From positions 362,608 to 426,607 of the forward strand of contig JAODUP010000312.1 in NCBI GenBank assembly GCA_025642065.1: a stretch of DNA of 64,000 nucleotides, given 5' to 3'. This DNA is from Paralvinella palmiformis (Eukaryota > Annelida > Polychaeta > Terebellida > Alvinellidae). Position numbers and translations under genes: made by a program. Shown in pieces: positions 52,868 to 63,957 of this stretch. Under the pieces are notes generated by a model. That model was not told the DNA's origin and made no database searches. It was given only the letters and a program-made list of their open reading frames with translations. How positions within the stretch are numbered: the first letter of the stretch is position 1; every line of letters begins with the position of its first letter.

Positions 52868-54139
52868 AGGCCAGTCACAATTTCGTAACATAGGTGCAGA
52901 CGGTGATTTATCCTCTTTTATGGTAAATATAGCCATGACACGTTGTTACTTAGTAGTTCAGTGCTACATCTAGCTGTAGTCCCTGTCATCACCCGAACAG
53001 CATATTTCTTAATCATATCCAGCCTTTCCAAATCCGCATGATTTTCGCTTGCCCAAATCCCATCGCCATATTCAGTGATGGGTCATGTATTTCACCTGTA
53101 AACTCTTTCGGGAGAACTGCGATCCAGTGTATCATTTTTAAACTGAGAGAGTATATTCAAAACAGGCGTTACCATTCCCTCGATTCAACATATATACTTA
53201 TGTCATGTGAAATCCTTGCTCAGTATAATGCCTACATGATTGTGGTGTGTTACTTCCTTCAGTGCAGTGCCATCCATATGAATAGATGGCTGTTCGGCGG
53301 TGCCACACTCGGTGAAAGGCTCCACGTACGTCACAGAACGCTATTCTGATATATTTTCCTTCTTACCCATCTCGACAAAATTGATGATAGATTTCAACTA
53401 AAATAATCAAATAATGCGTTGAAAGCCAATCTTTCCATGACTTTATCGACAGAGCTCAATACTGAACCCGGCCGATAATTTGAGGTTGATGTTGTATAAT
53501 GTTTGTTGTAAAGTGGAATAACATTTACAAGTTTCCTTGCTTATGAAAATTCACCGATACTAAAAGACAGGTTGAATAATCTACATAAGACAGTAGCTAA
53601 TTGATTTGCTCCTTCTTTCAGAAGCAATAGATTCACTCCATCTCATCCGGATGTCTTGTTGGTGTTTAGCTGAGACAAGTACTTATGTACATCACCGACT
53701 CTACTTTTTAAATATTCTAAATTAGTTTGAGTTAACATGTGATAATTGTTCGGGAGATTCTCAAATGTGTCATTTAGTATAGAACATTCTGTAAAGTAAT
53801 TATTGAAAGGTTTTACGTTTTCTTCATAACGCGAAATAATGTGCCAATCTTTGTCTAGAGCAGGCATGGTTGTAGACATATTATTCGACAGTGTTTTTGA
53901 AGGTCGTCACCATTTACGCGGATCGGACGCAAATTAATCTCTCATAGCATTTAGAAAATTCTTTTATGTCTTCGTTTTAAGTCTCTTAATTTCAGAATAA
54001 TAGTATCTTCGGTGATTTCGAAATGTTGCCAATGCTTCGGCTGTCTTAATATATTTAGCAAGTTCCTGAGCATGAACTTTAGCCCTTCTTAATCAGCGTA
54101 GATACTCATTATATAACGGTTTATCCCATTGTCTAACTG
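52863..54139 (-). pseudogene. CR1/Jockey-like LINE reverse transcriptase relic
   Basis: Minus strand, right to left: RQWDKPLYNEYLR and RRAKVHAQELAKY near 54139-54050; DPRKW near 53920; then the open stretch 53879-53643 with FNNYFTECSI and LNTNKTSG; after a stop DGVN-LLLKEGANQLATVL, LFNLSFSIGEF, NVIPLYNK and NYRPGSVLSS-x-KVMERL (the 'KxxGPDGI ... NYRPVSLLS' fingers domain); IAFCDVRGAFHRVWH at about 53350 (motif A, 'FCDVSKAFDRVWH'). Motifs B to D, including YADD, are deleted. Then IHMDGTALKEVTHHNHVGIILSKDF, ITEYGDGIW and DMIKKYAVRVMTGTTARCS, the normal C-terminal order. Its left end meets the 37-bp minisatellite; its right end is cut by the hAT element at 54140. Confidence 0.85.
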
Positions 54140-54775
54140 CAGCGTTGGGGTAATCATAGTCGGTAATCGTAATCGATTGTAATCGATTACAGGATGTCCG
54201 GTAATCGTAATCGTAATCGCCATTTCCAGATGCAATGTAATGGTAATCGTAACCGATTACATTGTAAATGTAAGCAGCCATTACTTTCACGATTACACAA
54301 GATTATTTGCCATCTTATATCAGGCCAAAATATCTATGCTGTTTTATTCCTATCCTCAATCGGAATTGCATTACAAAACATTATCTCTTGTGTATATTCT
54401 TGCTTGTTTGTATTTCGTGAAGTAAACCCAGGCTGTCGCTTGTTTAGAACACGATGAAATAGTATTGCTTTTTTGTGTGTTATGTATATCTTAAATCAGT
54501 CCAGGCAGCCAACCGCCAATTGTATTTTAAACCAGTAGATATTATAAATCACTTGATTGTTTGAACACCTTGTTGTTTGATGTGATTGTAATAAATGATG
54601 TAGACAATGTAATACAATCACTACCAAATGTTTCACTCCTAATTGGCTTGACTCATCAGGTGACACGAGGGATTAATCTTAGTTAATGTTGCGTTGAAAA
54701 CATTTGCACTAATCTCAGTTTGGGCTAATCTAGTATATCTCTATATATACCTGTGCTTTCATGAAACATACATTA

Positions 54776-55139
54776 GTGAGCTCCGGTGGCCTAGCGGTTA
54801 AGCACCGGGCACTTGGTGCCAATGGTCACAGGTTCGAACCCCGCAAGAGATTAAAACTTTTCCAGAGATTAATTTCTCGGCTCACAACACCGTGGGTGGC
54901 TGACCACGTTAAATGGCGCTGCCGTCTCCACTAAATTATTTAAAATAAAGGAGGACGTTAAAAACTCCATAGGATGTAAAACGCTCTGGCAGTGAACATC
55001 CTCAGGACATTTCGGCTCCATCTTTCCGTACTGCTCCCCTGTGAGTGGTGGGGGGGAGGTTTCTCAATCATTCCTACATAGAGGCTGTGCCGAATAAGCG
55101 ACAGCCTGGGGATTCCACCGAACATTAAAACAAACAAAC
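54776..55139 (+). mobile_element. SINE inserted in the hAT relic, with target-site duplication
   Basis: About 364 bp. tRNA-like head: GTGAGCTCCGGTGGCCTAGCGGTTAAGC (A box) and CAGGTTCGAACCCC (B box), a central part with GTGGGTGGCTGACCACGTTAAATGG and GGAGGACGTTAAAAACTCC, and the 3' tail CACCGAACATTAAAACAAACAAACA. The direct repeat AAACATACATTA lies on both sides (54764-54775 and 55136-55147), although the first bases overlap the A/C-rich tail. It is a third SINE type in this window, longer than the others. Confidence 0.85.
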
Positions 55140-55204
55140 ATACATTACTTGCTCCTTTGCTCTATGGTGAATATTGATCTCAGAAATATTAATTAGCGTC
55201 TACA

Positions 55205-57072
55205 ATGGCATCAAAGTCTGTTGTACATTTTAATTTTAATAACATACTAGAAAATGCGTTTGGTTCTTACAAGGCGACAAGTAAACATTGTAGCATGGTT
55301 ATTTTTGCAAGAGGGAAGACAACATCAAATGTGCTAACCCACTTAAAGGTAATTCATTGATAAATATATTTCAAGTGTCTTTCTTTACATTATGATATAT
55401 TTTGTAAACTTTATTTATTGTAAATACTTTTAATTTATAAATACATTTTTTTCATATAATTATAATACATAGGAATTACTCACGAGAGCCAAAAATTAAG
55501 GAGACAAAGACACCACAGCCTGAGCAATCGACTATGACTTCATTTGCAGAACCACTGGCCACAAAGAAATACGCAGCCGCTGATGCTAAGCAGATTCGGA
55601 TCACATCAGCATTACTCAAATTTGTTGCTGAGACTCTACAGCCATTATCTGTTGTGGAGGCTCTCGCTTTAACGAAGATATTTCACGCTTTATATCCACG
55701 TTACCAGCTCCCTTCCAGAAAACATCTCCTTCAACAACACTTATCACTATCAATGCCACACGTCTGCAGAACAAGATGTGGGAAGAGTTGTCCAAGGTGA
55801 CCAGTGTTTGTGTGACAATCGACCTGTGGACTAGCCGCCAAATGAGGAGTTATTTATGGATAACGGGACACTATATTCAGGATTACAGGCTTGTCAGTGC
55901 GATGTTAGCGCATAAGCTTGTTAAGGGACGACACACATCTGCGAATATTTACTCCAGTTATGCAGATGTCTTACAGGCCTTCAATATAACCAATAAGATA
56001 TATTATTTCTGACAACGCATCCAACATAACAAAAGCCTTCTCTTTGCCTGGATTTATTGCAGCACAAGAGCCTACCGTGGTTGATTTAGAAACAGACGAG
56101 GAGAGTGACAATGATGTCAAAACGGACGCCTCATCTCCAGAGTCCAGTGAAGACGTCTTTGGTTTCCTTCCAGAACATCAGCCATGTTTTGCCCACACTC
56201 TCCAGCTGTATGTATCAATGATGGTATGAAAGATGCAGGATCTCTTCGAAATGTTATCGCCAAGGCATCTTTAATTGTCAGTCATGCAAGAACATCTACA
56301 CATGCCGCTGATCTCATAGAACACGAGAACAAAATACAGGAAGTGAAGATGATAAGATCAATTTGGAATATTCCGAAGGAGAAACTCGACCAGTTGGACA
56401 ATGGACACTCAAAAGCTGTCTCACCATGAACGTACTCTTCTCGCAGATCTTGTGGAGATTTTATCTCCATTCGAGGAGGCAGCTGATGATTCTCAGACCC
56501 AGAAAACAACAACTGCTGCCTACATTATTCCAAGTTTACTAGGCTTGAAATCAGAACTTCAGGATATGAGGTCAAACTTTAACAGCAAGCTTGTTTCTAC
56601 ACTAAGGCGACTTTCATCATATGAAGACGAAGATTACCTCATTCTTGTCTCTATTTTGGATCCAAGATTTAAACTCCAGTGGTGTGCTTGCGACACTGTG
56701 GAATTCGGTTCATTTATCTGTGATATACAAGACGCAGCTACTGATCAGCCAACTACGTCCCCTCCTCGCAAGAAGAAACGATTGTTTGGGTTCATGGACA
56801 ATGCTCCAGCAATCCAGTGTGTAAACACAGGCACTGTAGAAGCAGAGATTCAGGACTACTTGTCAACACCTTTTACTCCAGTAGGTAGTGATGCACTATA
56901 ATATTGGAAGATTCACCAAGAATCAAACCCCACCCTGGGTAAGCTAGACATTAAATACTTCGGAGTTCCATCATCGTCTGTGGCAGTTGAAAGAGTATTT
57001 AGTATTGCAGGAAAACATTTACTCCCTGATCGATGTTGTCTAGGAGATCGTGTTTTTAAACCATTAGACTAA
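55205..57072 (+). pseudogene. hAT transposase, ZBED-like, frameshifted
   Basis: Starts with MASKSVVHFNFNNILENAF and a BED-finger-like part (SKHCSMVI...TSNVLTHLK, to 55348). A likely intron (GTAATT at 55349 to ACATAG at 55472) follows, though the two sides differ by one base in phase. Then come ALTKIFHALYPRYQLPSRK, WEELSKVTSVCVTIDLWTSR (catalytic Asp block), ITGHYIQDYRLVSAML, ISDNASNITKAF, an acidic spacer (LETDEESDNDVK), QPCFAHTLQL (the CxAHxLxL motif), IIPSLLGLKSELQDM, LVSILDPRFK, and the C-terminal dimerisation block FGVPSSSVAVERVFSIAG. At least four frame changes and an in-frame TAA at 56899-56901 break it. The family's conserved TRWNSxL block is missing between IQEV and KMIRSIW, pointing to a deletion. 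Function: transposon mobilisation, now lost. Confidence 0.85.
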
Positions 57073-57085
57073 CTGTAACCATACT

Positions 57086-58760
57086 TGATGAGGAAAATGA
57101 TTCAATTGAACATCTCCGCTAATGATCAACAACTGATGATAATAAAGAATTACTCGCTATCACTAGATGGTATTGCCCAATACAAACTTGATATACTTTT
57201 AACGACATTGCTGTTAGTAATCTACCACACGATGCCAGTTCCACACACCGCTTCACCAGTACAATCATATATATTTTGTCCAATACAAAACGTAATGCTT
57301 TTTGTATATTTGAAAAGGTAACAAATGTTCATTTCGTAAATAGTCAGAGATTATTCTGATAGCTTAAAAGGATGTCCTGTTTATGTATACATAAGCATTC
57401 CACGCGAATGTGGTGAGTATTTATTATTGACCACAAATACCTGCACTAGAGGTAATACACATAATCAAGTTCATCACACGTTGCGAGTAAATAAAAAAGG
57501 CAATCACTTTAAAATATATTTCCGTCAATAACCACCACCCGGTGAACATAGCATTACAATAATAGAAACCCGCTTATTCTTACTAAAGTTCAGGTGTTTA
57601 CTTGGCAATAATATGATTCCATGTTCGCATGAAATGTGTAAATTATGTCCATCAAGTCTTATATACAGTGTAAAAGGGCATCGCATAATGTTGTCATGTG
57701 ATCACTGATATCAGCTATTACATAGCCATGTCGTTATTCGTGAATTTAGCAGTCAACTGATCAATAATGTGTGTGCAGTTGTTGACAGAAACACGCCTAT
57801 GTTTCTGCGACTACAGTTATTTTCAAATGTGGCACGGATGCGACAGGCAGCTCACTGTGTGAGCAACCGACAAGCGACCACCTGCCTCGTGGAATAGGTC
57901 ATTGTTGAAAATAATATTGGCATAGTAGATATATTTACCATATACCATATAGACATATATATTTTACTAGGTTATGTTACATACTAACTAAATGCGAGGG
58001 CCAACATATTTGCCAAAATTTGCATTTCTTTCTTAATATTATTATTTGTTATGAAATGAAAAATAAACATGAGCTGCAAATAGTCATTTATATAAACTAG
58101 CCATAACAACACCCTCAGATAGTGTGCTTTGCATTACATTTCTTCATTTAATCTTTTTGAAATATTTTAAAATTTGCCTTCATTTCGTATTTAAAATGTA
58201 GCCATAGCAATACACATGCGATTGCTTTGATTAGATTGTATTGATTTTATAGAAAATTTAAAGAGATATAAATACAAATATGATTTTGGTATAGTCATGA
58301 GACAATCCAACATTTGTGAACCTCATATACGTGTTACAGTTAATCTGTATAATTAGGTAATATGTATATTACCTGATTTTACAAATTAACGGTAACATAT
58401 ACATCAAGAAATAATCTAAGTAATACTTAATATGATCAAAATAACCCTGATTTTTGGAAAATCATTAACGAGTTTATAATAGAAATAATATGTTAGATAG
58501 TTTCATTAAGCTTGTTCTTATAATTGCTGGTTAAATGAAAGGATAAAACCCATGCAAGCGCCTTAAATATATTTATAAAACCCACGGACGCATACATTCG
58601 CGTGCGCGCACACACAAACACAAACGCATATCCTTATATTATGTTATGCAAATATATCTATAAATAATGGGAGGTTGTAAAATAACAATTTTAATTTTCT
58701 AATTATGTAATAGCAACCAATCATGTGTGTAGTGAAGTATCAACAACTAAACTTCCAGGT
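57086..58760. other. Intergenic DNA, no gene seen
   Basis: No recognised gene or element; a 78-codon open frame at 57085-57321 has no motif. The missing right end of the hAT relic might lie here but was not found. Confidence 0.45.
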
Positions 58761-58843
58761 AATATACACTCACATGCACACACATATATGCACGCACACA
58801 CACACGCACGCACGCACGTCCAACCCACCCCACATTCTTCTCC

Positions 58844-58892
<49 letters not shown>
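58761..58892. repeat. (CA)n-(TA)n microsatellite
   Basis: CA/CGCA units, 45 bp of unique sequence, then about 22 TA units. Confidence 0.9.
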
Positions 58893-58894
<2 letters not shown>

Positions 58895-58955
58895 CGAAAC
58901 ACATTTGAATGCCAGACTCGGCTAGATCATTTGGAATTGTTTAGAATTTTCAGCT

Positions 58956-60815
58956 CCATACAGTTTCTTAACTCTGAGATAATTACATTTCCAAGGGCAT
59001 ATAACAATCCGATTTATCTCTTGGGTTAATTAAACGTAAATAAAGATTCTATGGCTGCATGCTTATTGATGTTTGGAATGTTTCTCATTTTGTTTCTTTG
59101 TCCTATTGTCTATATGGGTCCACGCAGATATATTGATTCAGTAAGCAGCGTGATGTAAAAGTCGGTGGGAGCTTTTCGAAAGTTTCATTCGAAAATATGA
59201 CGAAAACCGATAAATTAATCAACATCAATAGATATACTCGGTTCATGTTATAATTATTGACGTTGGTATTGATCGATCAATTAATTCAAATACCTAATTC
59301 GATACCACTATCTTCATATATGATATTATTGATTTATATTTTAATACTGATTATCGATAATTTACAGGTATATGGATAAAGAGGATAGAAATATATTAAG
59401 CTTATTGCCCAAACGTCTGTGATGTTTTTGGCGGAATTACAATTTGTCACTGAATTTTCAAATATAGTTTTTATAAACCACTTCTACATAAACCTGTTCA
59501 TAAGCTTTCTATGAAGAATATGATTTGAGAGTTTTCATCTGAATATTAATATTTCAGAAATGTATGAAGAAACACCCACACACACAGACACATAGGGTAT
59601 GTGTGTGCATGTGTGTGTTTGTGTGTGTTTTAGGGTACATATACAGAGGCAACAGGCACATAGCATCAACATATCTAAACATTCTTCGAGACCTACCTCC
59701 ATAAATCTAAATACAAATACAACTATACATACATTAATCTAAAACTAAAATGTTCCATACCTCCACATATTGATAAATGTGTGCGTATGCCTAAGCATGT
59801 GTCTGGTCTACTCATCAGCCTGTGGGAACTAGCTAATTCGCTTTTTGTTCGCGACAAATATGTCACGCCCACAGGAAAGCGGCTACATGCAGGCTACGTA
59901 CAAAAAGCGGAAGCACGTAAAAAACGTACCATTTGATACCACAGCTCGCAGCAAACAACACGTGCGTGTGGTTCAATGGTGACTTGCTACATACATATCA
60001 TAAACTATTTTGACACCACAGTTTACATTCAACAATAATTTTCTGTGGTCCAAAAGAAACCTATATATAAAACATTTCGACACCTCAGATGCTGAACTCA
60101 GCTTTATTCTGGGTTCGAATAACTGAATGAATCCTACCTATATGAACCATGTATCAATACACGTACGACTGGTCTGGCGTCGAAGTTCTTCTCTAACCTA
60201 AGTGAAAATCTAAGCCTTATATATACCCTCAGCGTGTTAACAAACATTACAGTTTGTTCATAACAAGGAGAATGTACACTAAGTCAGTATGGACTCACTG
60301 AAGCGATTAAACTAAAATAAAAACAAAGTAGCAATACTGCACAATTTGTCACTGAATTTTCAAATATAGTTTTTATAAACCACTTCTACATAAAGCTGTT
60401 CATAAGCTTTCTATGAAGAGTATGATTTGGGAGTATTTCATCTGAAAATTAATATTTCAGAAATGTATGAAGAAACACCCACACACACAAACAGACACAT
60501 AGGATGTGTGTGTATGTGTGTGCGTGTGTGTATGTGTGTGTGTGTGTTTGCCTACACTAATGCTTTCTGATCTGCAAAAATAGACTCACTGTTCTCGTGT
60601 TTCCTCATCGGAGATGTCCGGAACATATTAAGGCCCTTTGACTCTCTTCGAACACATTTCAATTATCAGAAATATCAAAACAGTTAATAATGGTATTTTA
60701 TTCTAAGCTTATAGAATGTGCGATACTATTTATGAAGGAGAAGCAAACGGGATGTTTCTAAAGCTTTTACCTCGACGTTAGCTGTTCAAATTAAAAAGTT
60801 GTGTTATAATGATAA
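58956..60815 (-). repeat. Duplicated module, locus 2 (inverted)
   Basis: Inverted relative to the other loci. From left: e with its extension (58956-59106), d (about 59107-59438), c (59439-59580), (CA)-(TG), repeat R (59631-60342), a second c (60341-60482), (CA)-(TG), g (60563-60790), and the start of a (to 60815), cut by a (TA)n array. Block f is absent. The second c plus its CA/TG tract is a local duplication with R between the two. Confidence 0.85.
59631..60342 (+). repeat. Dispersed repeat R, copy 3
   Basis: Contains the ordered blocks of copy 2 (21381-21782): CATCAACATATCTAAACATTC, CTACTCATCAGCCTGTGGG, TGTCACGCCCACAGGAAAGC, ACCATTTGATACCACAGCTC, AACAACACGTGCGTGTGGTT and AAGTAGCAATACTGCAC. 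It is about 280 bp longer than copy 2 in its right third. Confidence 0.75.
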
Positions 60816-60818
60816 ACT

Positions 60819-60819
<1 letters not shown>

Positions 60820-60866
<47 letters not shown>
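60820..60866. repeat. (TA)n microsatellite
   Basis: About 23 TA units ending duplicated-module locus 2. Confidence 0.95.
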
Positions 60867-60867
<1 letters not shown>

Positions 60868-61387
60868 ATCTAGCTTTCTATATCATACAATGCTTTATAA
60901 ACTATGACGTTTAATTTGACACTTTCCTTTTCGTTTATTTTCATTCAAATTATATTTCCCTGCTCGAATTATTTAATTCATTAGATTTAAATAAATATTA
61001 AACAGCTGTTCGTATGTAAGCTTATATGTATTAAACAGCTGGTCGTATAGTTATACCTATCGAATATTGATGTGTCTGTTGGGGGTATGACCTAAAATCT
61101 GCATTAAATCTGACAATAAAACATCCAACAACTGTATTTTACTGAATCAGTTAAATATCAACCACCGATTCACGTCATAGATCGAATGTCATTTTAGTAT
61201 AATAATACTTACGACAGCTGGTTGTAATTATGTCTCCTTAAAATGTGTTCTTCGCTTAGCCATTGGATTATTGGTTCTGGCCTTATCTAGGTTAGATCTT
61301 TTATATTATATGAATACATCATTATATAGAAAAACGTAATACAAAATAATCGTAATACATTTATTTGATCTTCATATTATTATAAAG

Positions 61388-61388
<1 letters not shown>

Positions 61389-61426
<38 letters not shown>
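61389..61426. repeat. (TA)n microsatellite
   Basis: About 18 TA units. Confidence 0.95.
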
Positions 61427-61429
<3 letters not shown>

Positions 61430-61624
61430 GTGGATCATGACTAGATCTAGCAAACTAAATACTTAATATACTAAGTCTTTTAAATTTTACTGATATTTCA
61501 GTTGAGGAACCTGTTAGACAGGTTAAATATGGCGCTAGCAAGATCTCGGGAGCCGGCGATGATTCACGGCACGTGCTTGTTAAAGAGGAACTAGACGCCT
61601 TGGATATTGATAGAAAACTTTATA

Positions 61625-61692
61625 TTATAATAATAATGATGATGATAATAATCATAATAATAATGACAATAACAACAATAATAATAATAATT
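61625..61692. repeat. (AAT)n/(GAT)n imperfect repeat
   Basis: AAT units with GAT, CAT and CAA variants. Confidence 0.9.
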
Positions 61693-62471
61693 TACTGATA
61701 CATCTCAATGTTTTCAATACACTTATTATTTAAGACAAATTTCTTTATCTACTTACACTCTGAAATTTGCTCCAATGTTCTAATCACTGCATATTCTGAC
61801 AATTCACCTACCTGTACACTGGATGCCACATGTAGATTACTATTCCATCATCAGTCCAGTGAAGAGCGAAGGAGCTTAATATTAGAATATAGATAATACA
61901 ATAAAGACATAGCTCATGATAATCAGTTTTTATCGGATAACCAGTTGATGAGCAAAACCGATCGTGATTATGTGACGTATCGATAACAGAACCGATTGTA
62001 TGAACCAATGATATCCGTGCTGCCTATTAATTATCAGGATACCAGATTATCATTATAACACAACTTTTTAATTTGAACCGCTACCGTTGAGCTAAAAGCT
62101 TTCGAAACATCCCGTTTGCTTCTCCTTCATAAATAGTATCGCACATTCTACAAGCTTAGAATAAAATGCCATTATTAACTGTTTTGATATTTCTGATAAT
62201 CGAATCGTGTTCGCAGAGAGTCAAGGGGCCTTAATATGTTCCGAGCAGCTCCGATCAGAGGAAACACGAGAACAGTGAGTCTTTATTTCTGCAGATCAAA
62301 AGGAATAAGTGGACCCATATAGACAAGAGGACAAAGAAACAAAATGAGAAACATTCCAAAGATCAATAACCATGCAGCTATAGAATCTTTCTTTAAGTTT
62401 AATTAACCCAAGAGGTAAATCGGATTGTTATATGCCCTTGGAAAGGTAATTATCTCAGATTAAGAAACTGT

Positions 62472-62483
62472 TATATATATATA

Positions 62484-62533
<50 letters not shown>
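62472..62533. repeat. (TA)n microsatellite
   Basis: About 30 TA units with one interruption, inside module locus 3. Confidence 0.95.
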
Positions 62534-62535
<2 letters not shown>

Positions 62536-62669
62536 CATAATATAATTAAAATAATTGTGTTGCATCTAATTATTTGATACTAATTCTAGATTAGTAAGAA
62601 TATTAAAGTGTAAATAATATTCTTCAGTTCTGTCTAACGTTTTCCAGCGAAATATTTCTTCAACATATA

Positions 62670-63127
62670 TTACTGATTCTTTTTCTTCTTGTACCTCTTT
62701 GTCCCCAGTGGGACATAAGTCTTCAACAATCTTCCTGTTTTTTTTGCTGCGACCTGAACCTCGCCCCACGAGAGTACTATGTTTTGCAGCTCCGCCATCA
62801 CTGTTTTTCTGCACGTTGTCTTTGGTCGTCCTGGCTTCCTTCTTCCGGGTGGCGTGCATCTTATAGTAAATTTGGGGATGATGTTTTCATCCATTCTCAG
62901 GTTGTGTCTTAGCCATCGTAATCGCCGGCGTTTAATTTCCACGACAGCTCTGTTGCATCCTGTCTCCTTGTGGAGTTCCACGTTGGATATTTTGTTGGGT
63001 CAGAATATCCGGCAGATATTTCCTAAACATCTGTTGTGGAAGGCGTCGATCTTTGTCATGTCCTCTTTAACCACTCACCAGCACGCTGAGCTATTTATTA
63101 AGATGGACTTCACATTACTGTTGTAAA
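62670..63127 (-). pseudogene. LINE reverse transcriptase C-terminal tail, copy 2
   Basis: Same remnant as 48940-49423 but with an open frame over 104 residues from 62981: ELHKETGCNRAVVEIKRRRL, RWLRHNLRMDENIIPKFTI, CTPPGRRKPGRPKTTCRK, TVMAELQNIVLSWGEV. Upstream (63127-62982) the KIDAFHNRC part is in another frame or closed by a change (the first copy has GPNK where this has a stop or substitution near 63003). The catalytic core is absent, so it is inactive. Confidence 0.8.
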
Positions 63128-63420
63128 GTCTTTGATTTCCCGATAAATTGATTGGGCTTACTAGTATTGGAAAAACAAAACAGTTAGCATTACTAATTGG
63201 ATCACAAGTTCGTTACAAAATAGCCAATTAAATATATAGTCACAATTTTGACGACTAAAAATAATGGCATTTAATATAGGTTTGTTTAGCTAGCTAATAT
63301 TATTAAGAATTTTGTGGAAATTAAGGCACATCAATTTGTACATCTTCGACCAGGTATACTTCATATACAGTCTCAAAAAATCATTGCATACAGTTCTAGC
63401 CTATATACCGGTCATTGGTG

Positions 63421-63588
63421 CTATGCAAACAGTTATTACCTACAATTGGTGATAAGGGATATTACTCAAATCTATATAACAATCAGAAAATTGGCGTTGA
63501 AGCAAGAACAGCTCAGTCAAAGAGTAGATCACCAGTTATATTACACTGTTCAGCTAGTAAAGTGGTCTTCAACGGAAGAAGGTATTAA
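63421..63588 (+). pseudogene. Protein tyrosine phosphatase domain relic, copy 2
   Basis: Frame reads KQLLPTIGDKGYYSNLYN, then ARTAQSKSRSPVILHCSA, SKVVFNG and a stop, almost as in 49680-49883. The catalytic Arg of the P-loop is missing here too, so the defect is older than the module duplication. An extra base upstream (CCGGTCATTGG versus CCATCATTGG) shifts the frame before this segment. Confidence 0.5.
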
Positions 63589-63957
63589 CCATTTTATACA
63601 GTTAAGTTCGTTTTGCCAATTTAGCCACTTCCAACTCTGTAATTGAGAAACTTTTGGATGATGAGGCACTGCAGGAAATAATGGGAAGATTCCGAGTTAT
63701 ATGTACCATGTCATAAAATTGTAGCATAAACGCAGTTTGATAGAACAATACGATGTGTGTTTATGAAGATGAAGCTGTTAACCTGATTGACAATCAAGAT
63801 CGTGCCGATAGACTTAAACATACTGATACAGGTGTATCAGACGATTCGTATTAGAACAATCACACCCTTAAAGAAACTCCTATTAATAAGATAGAATAAA
63901 CTTGTTCTACAATGGTTTTTGACGGAGTATATGATGGTGTGTTTACCGAAGTGGCCT

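Larger units (their letters stand above)
54140..57085 (+). mobile_element. hAT-type DNA transposon relic
   Basis: The left end is placed at CAGCGTTGGGGTAATC, because LINE coding sequence runs up to the base before it and hAT ends typically begin CAG. The next 150 bp are packed with GTAATCG / CGATTAC motifs, a common kind of subterminal repeat array. The transposase relic follows at 55205-57072, with a SINE inserted at 54776-55139. I found no matching right end, and the right boundary is only the last recognisable coding sequence, so the 3' end may be deleted. Confidence 0.6.
60867..61971. other. Intergenic DNA between inverted module copies
   Basis: No gene seen. Contains (TA)n at 61389-61426 and an AAT/GAT run at 61625-61692. 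The inverted g blocks on either side could in principle pair. Confidence 0.45.
61972..63957 (+). repeat. Duplicated module, locus 3
   Basis: Direct copy relative to locus 1: a (61972-62100), g (62090-62305, inverted copy at 60563-60790), e (62311-62421) with the extension TCGGATTGTTATATGCCC, a (TA)n array (62472-62533), and f (62565-63957). Blocks c and d, present at loci 1 and 2, are missing. Confidence 0.85.

Noticed and set aside
54776..54860. Functional tRNA gene (clear A and B boxes)
   Set aside because: The acceptor stem does not close, and a SINE body, an A/C-rich tail and a target-site duplication follow.
57067..57078. CTAACTG as the right-hand target-site copy of the hAT element
   Set aside because: Seven bases match the sequence left of 54140, but it overlaps the end of the transposase coding part and no terminal inverted repeat precedes it.
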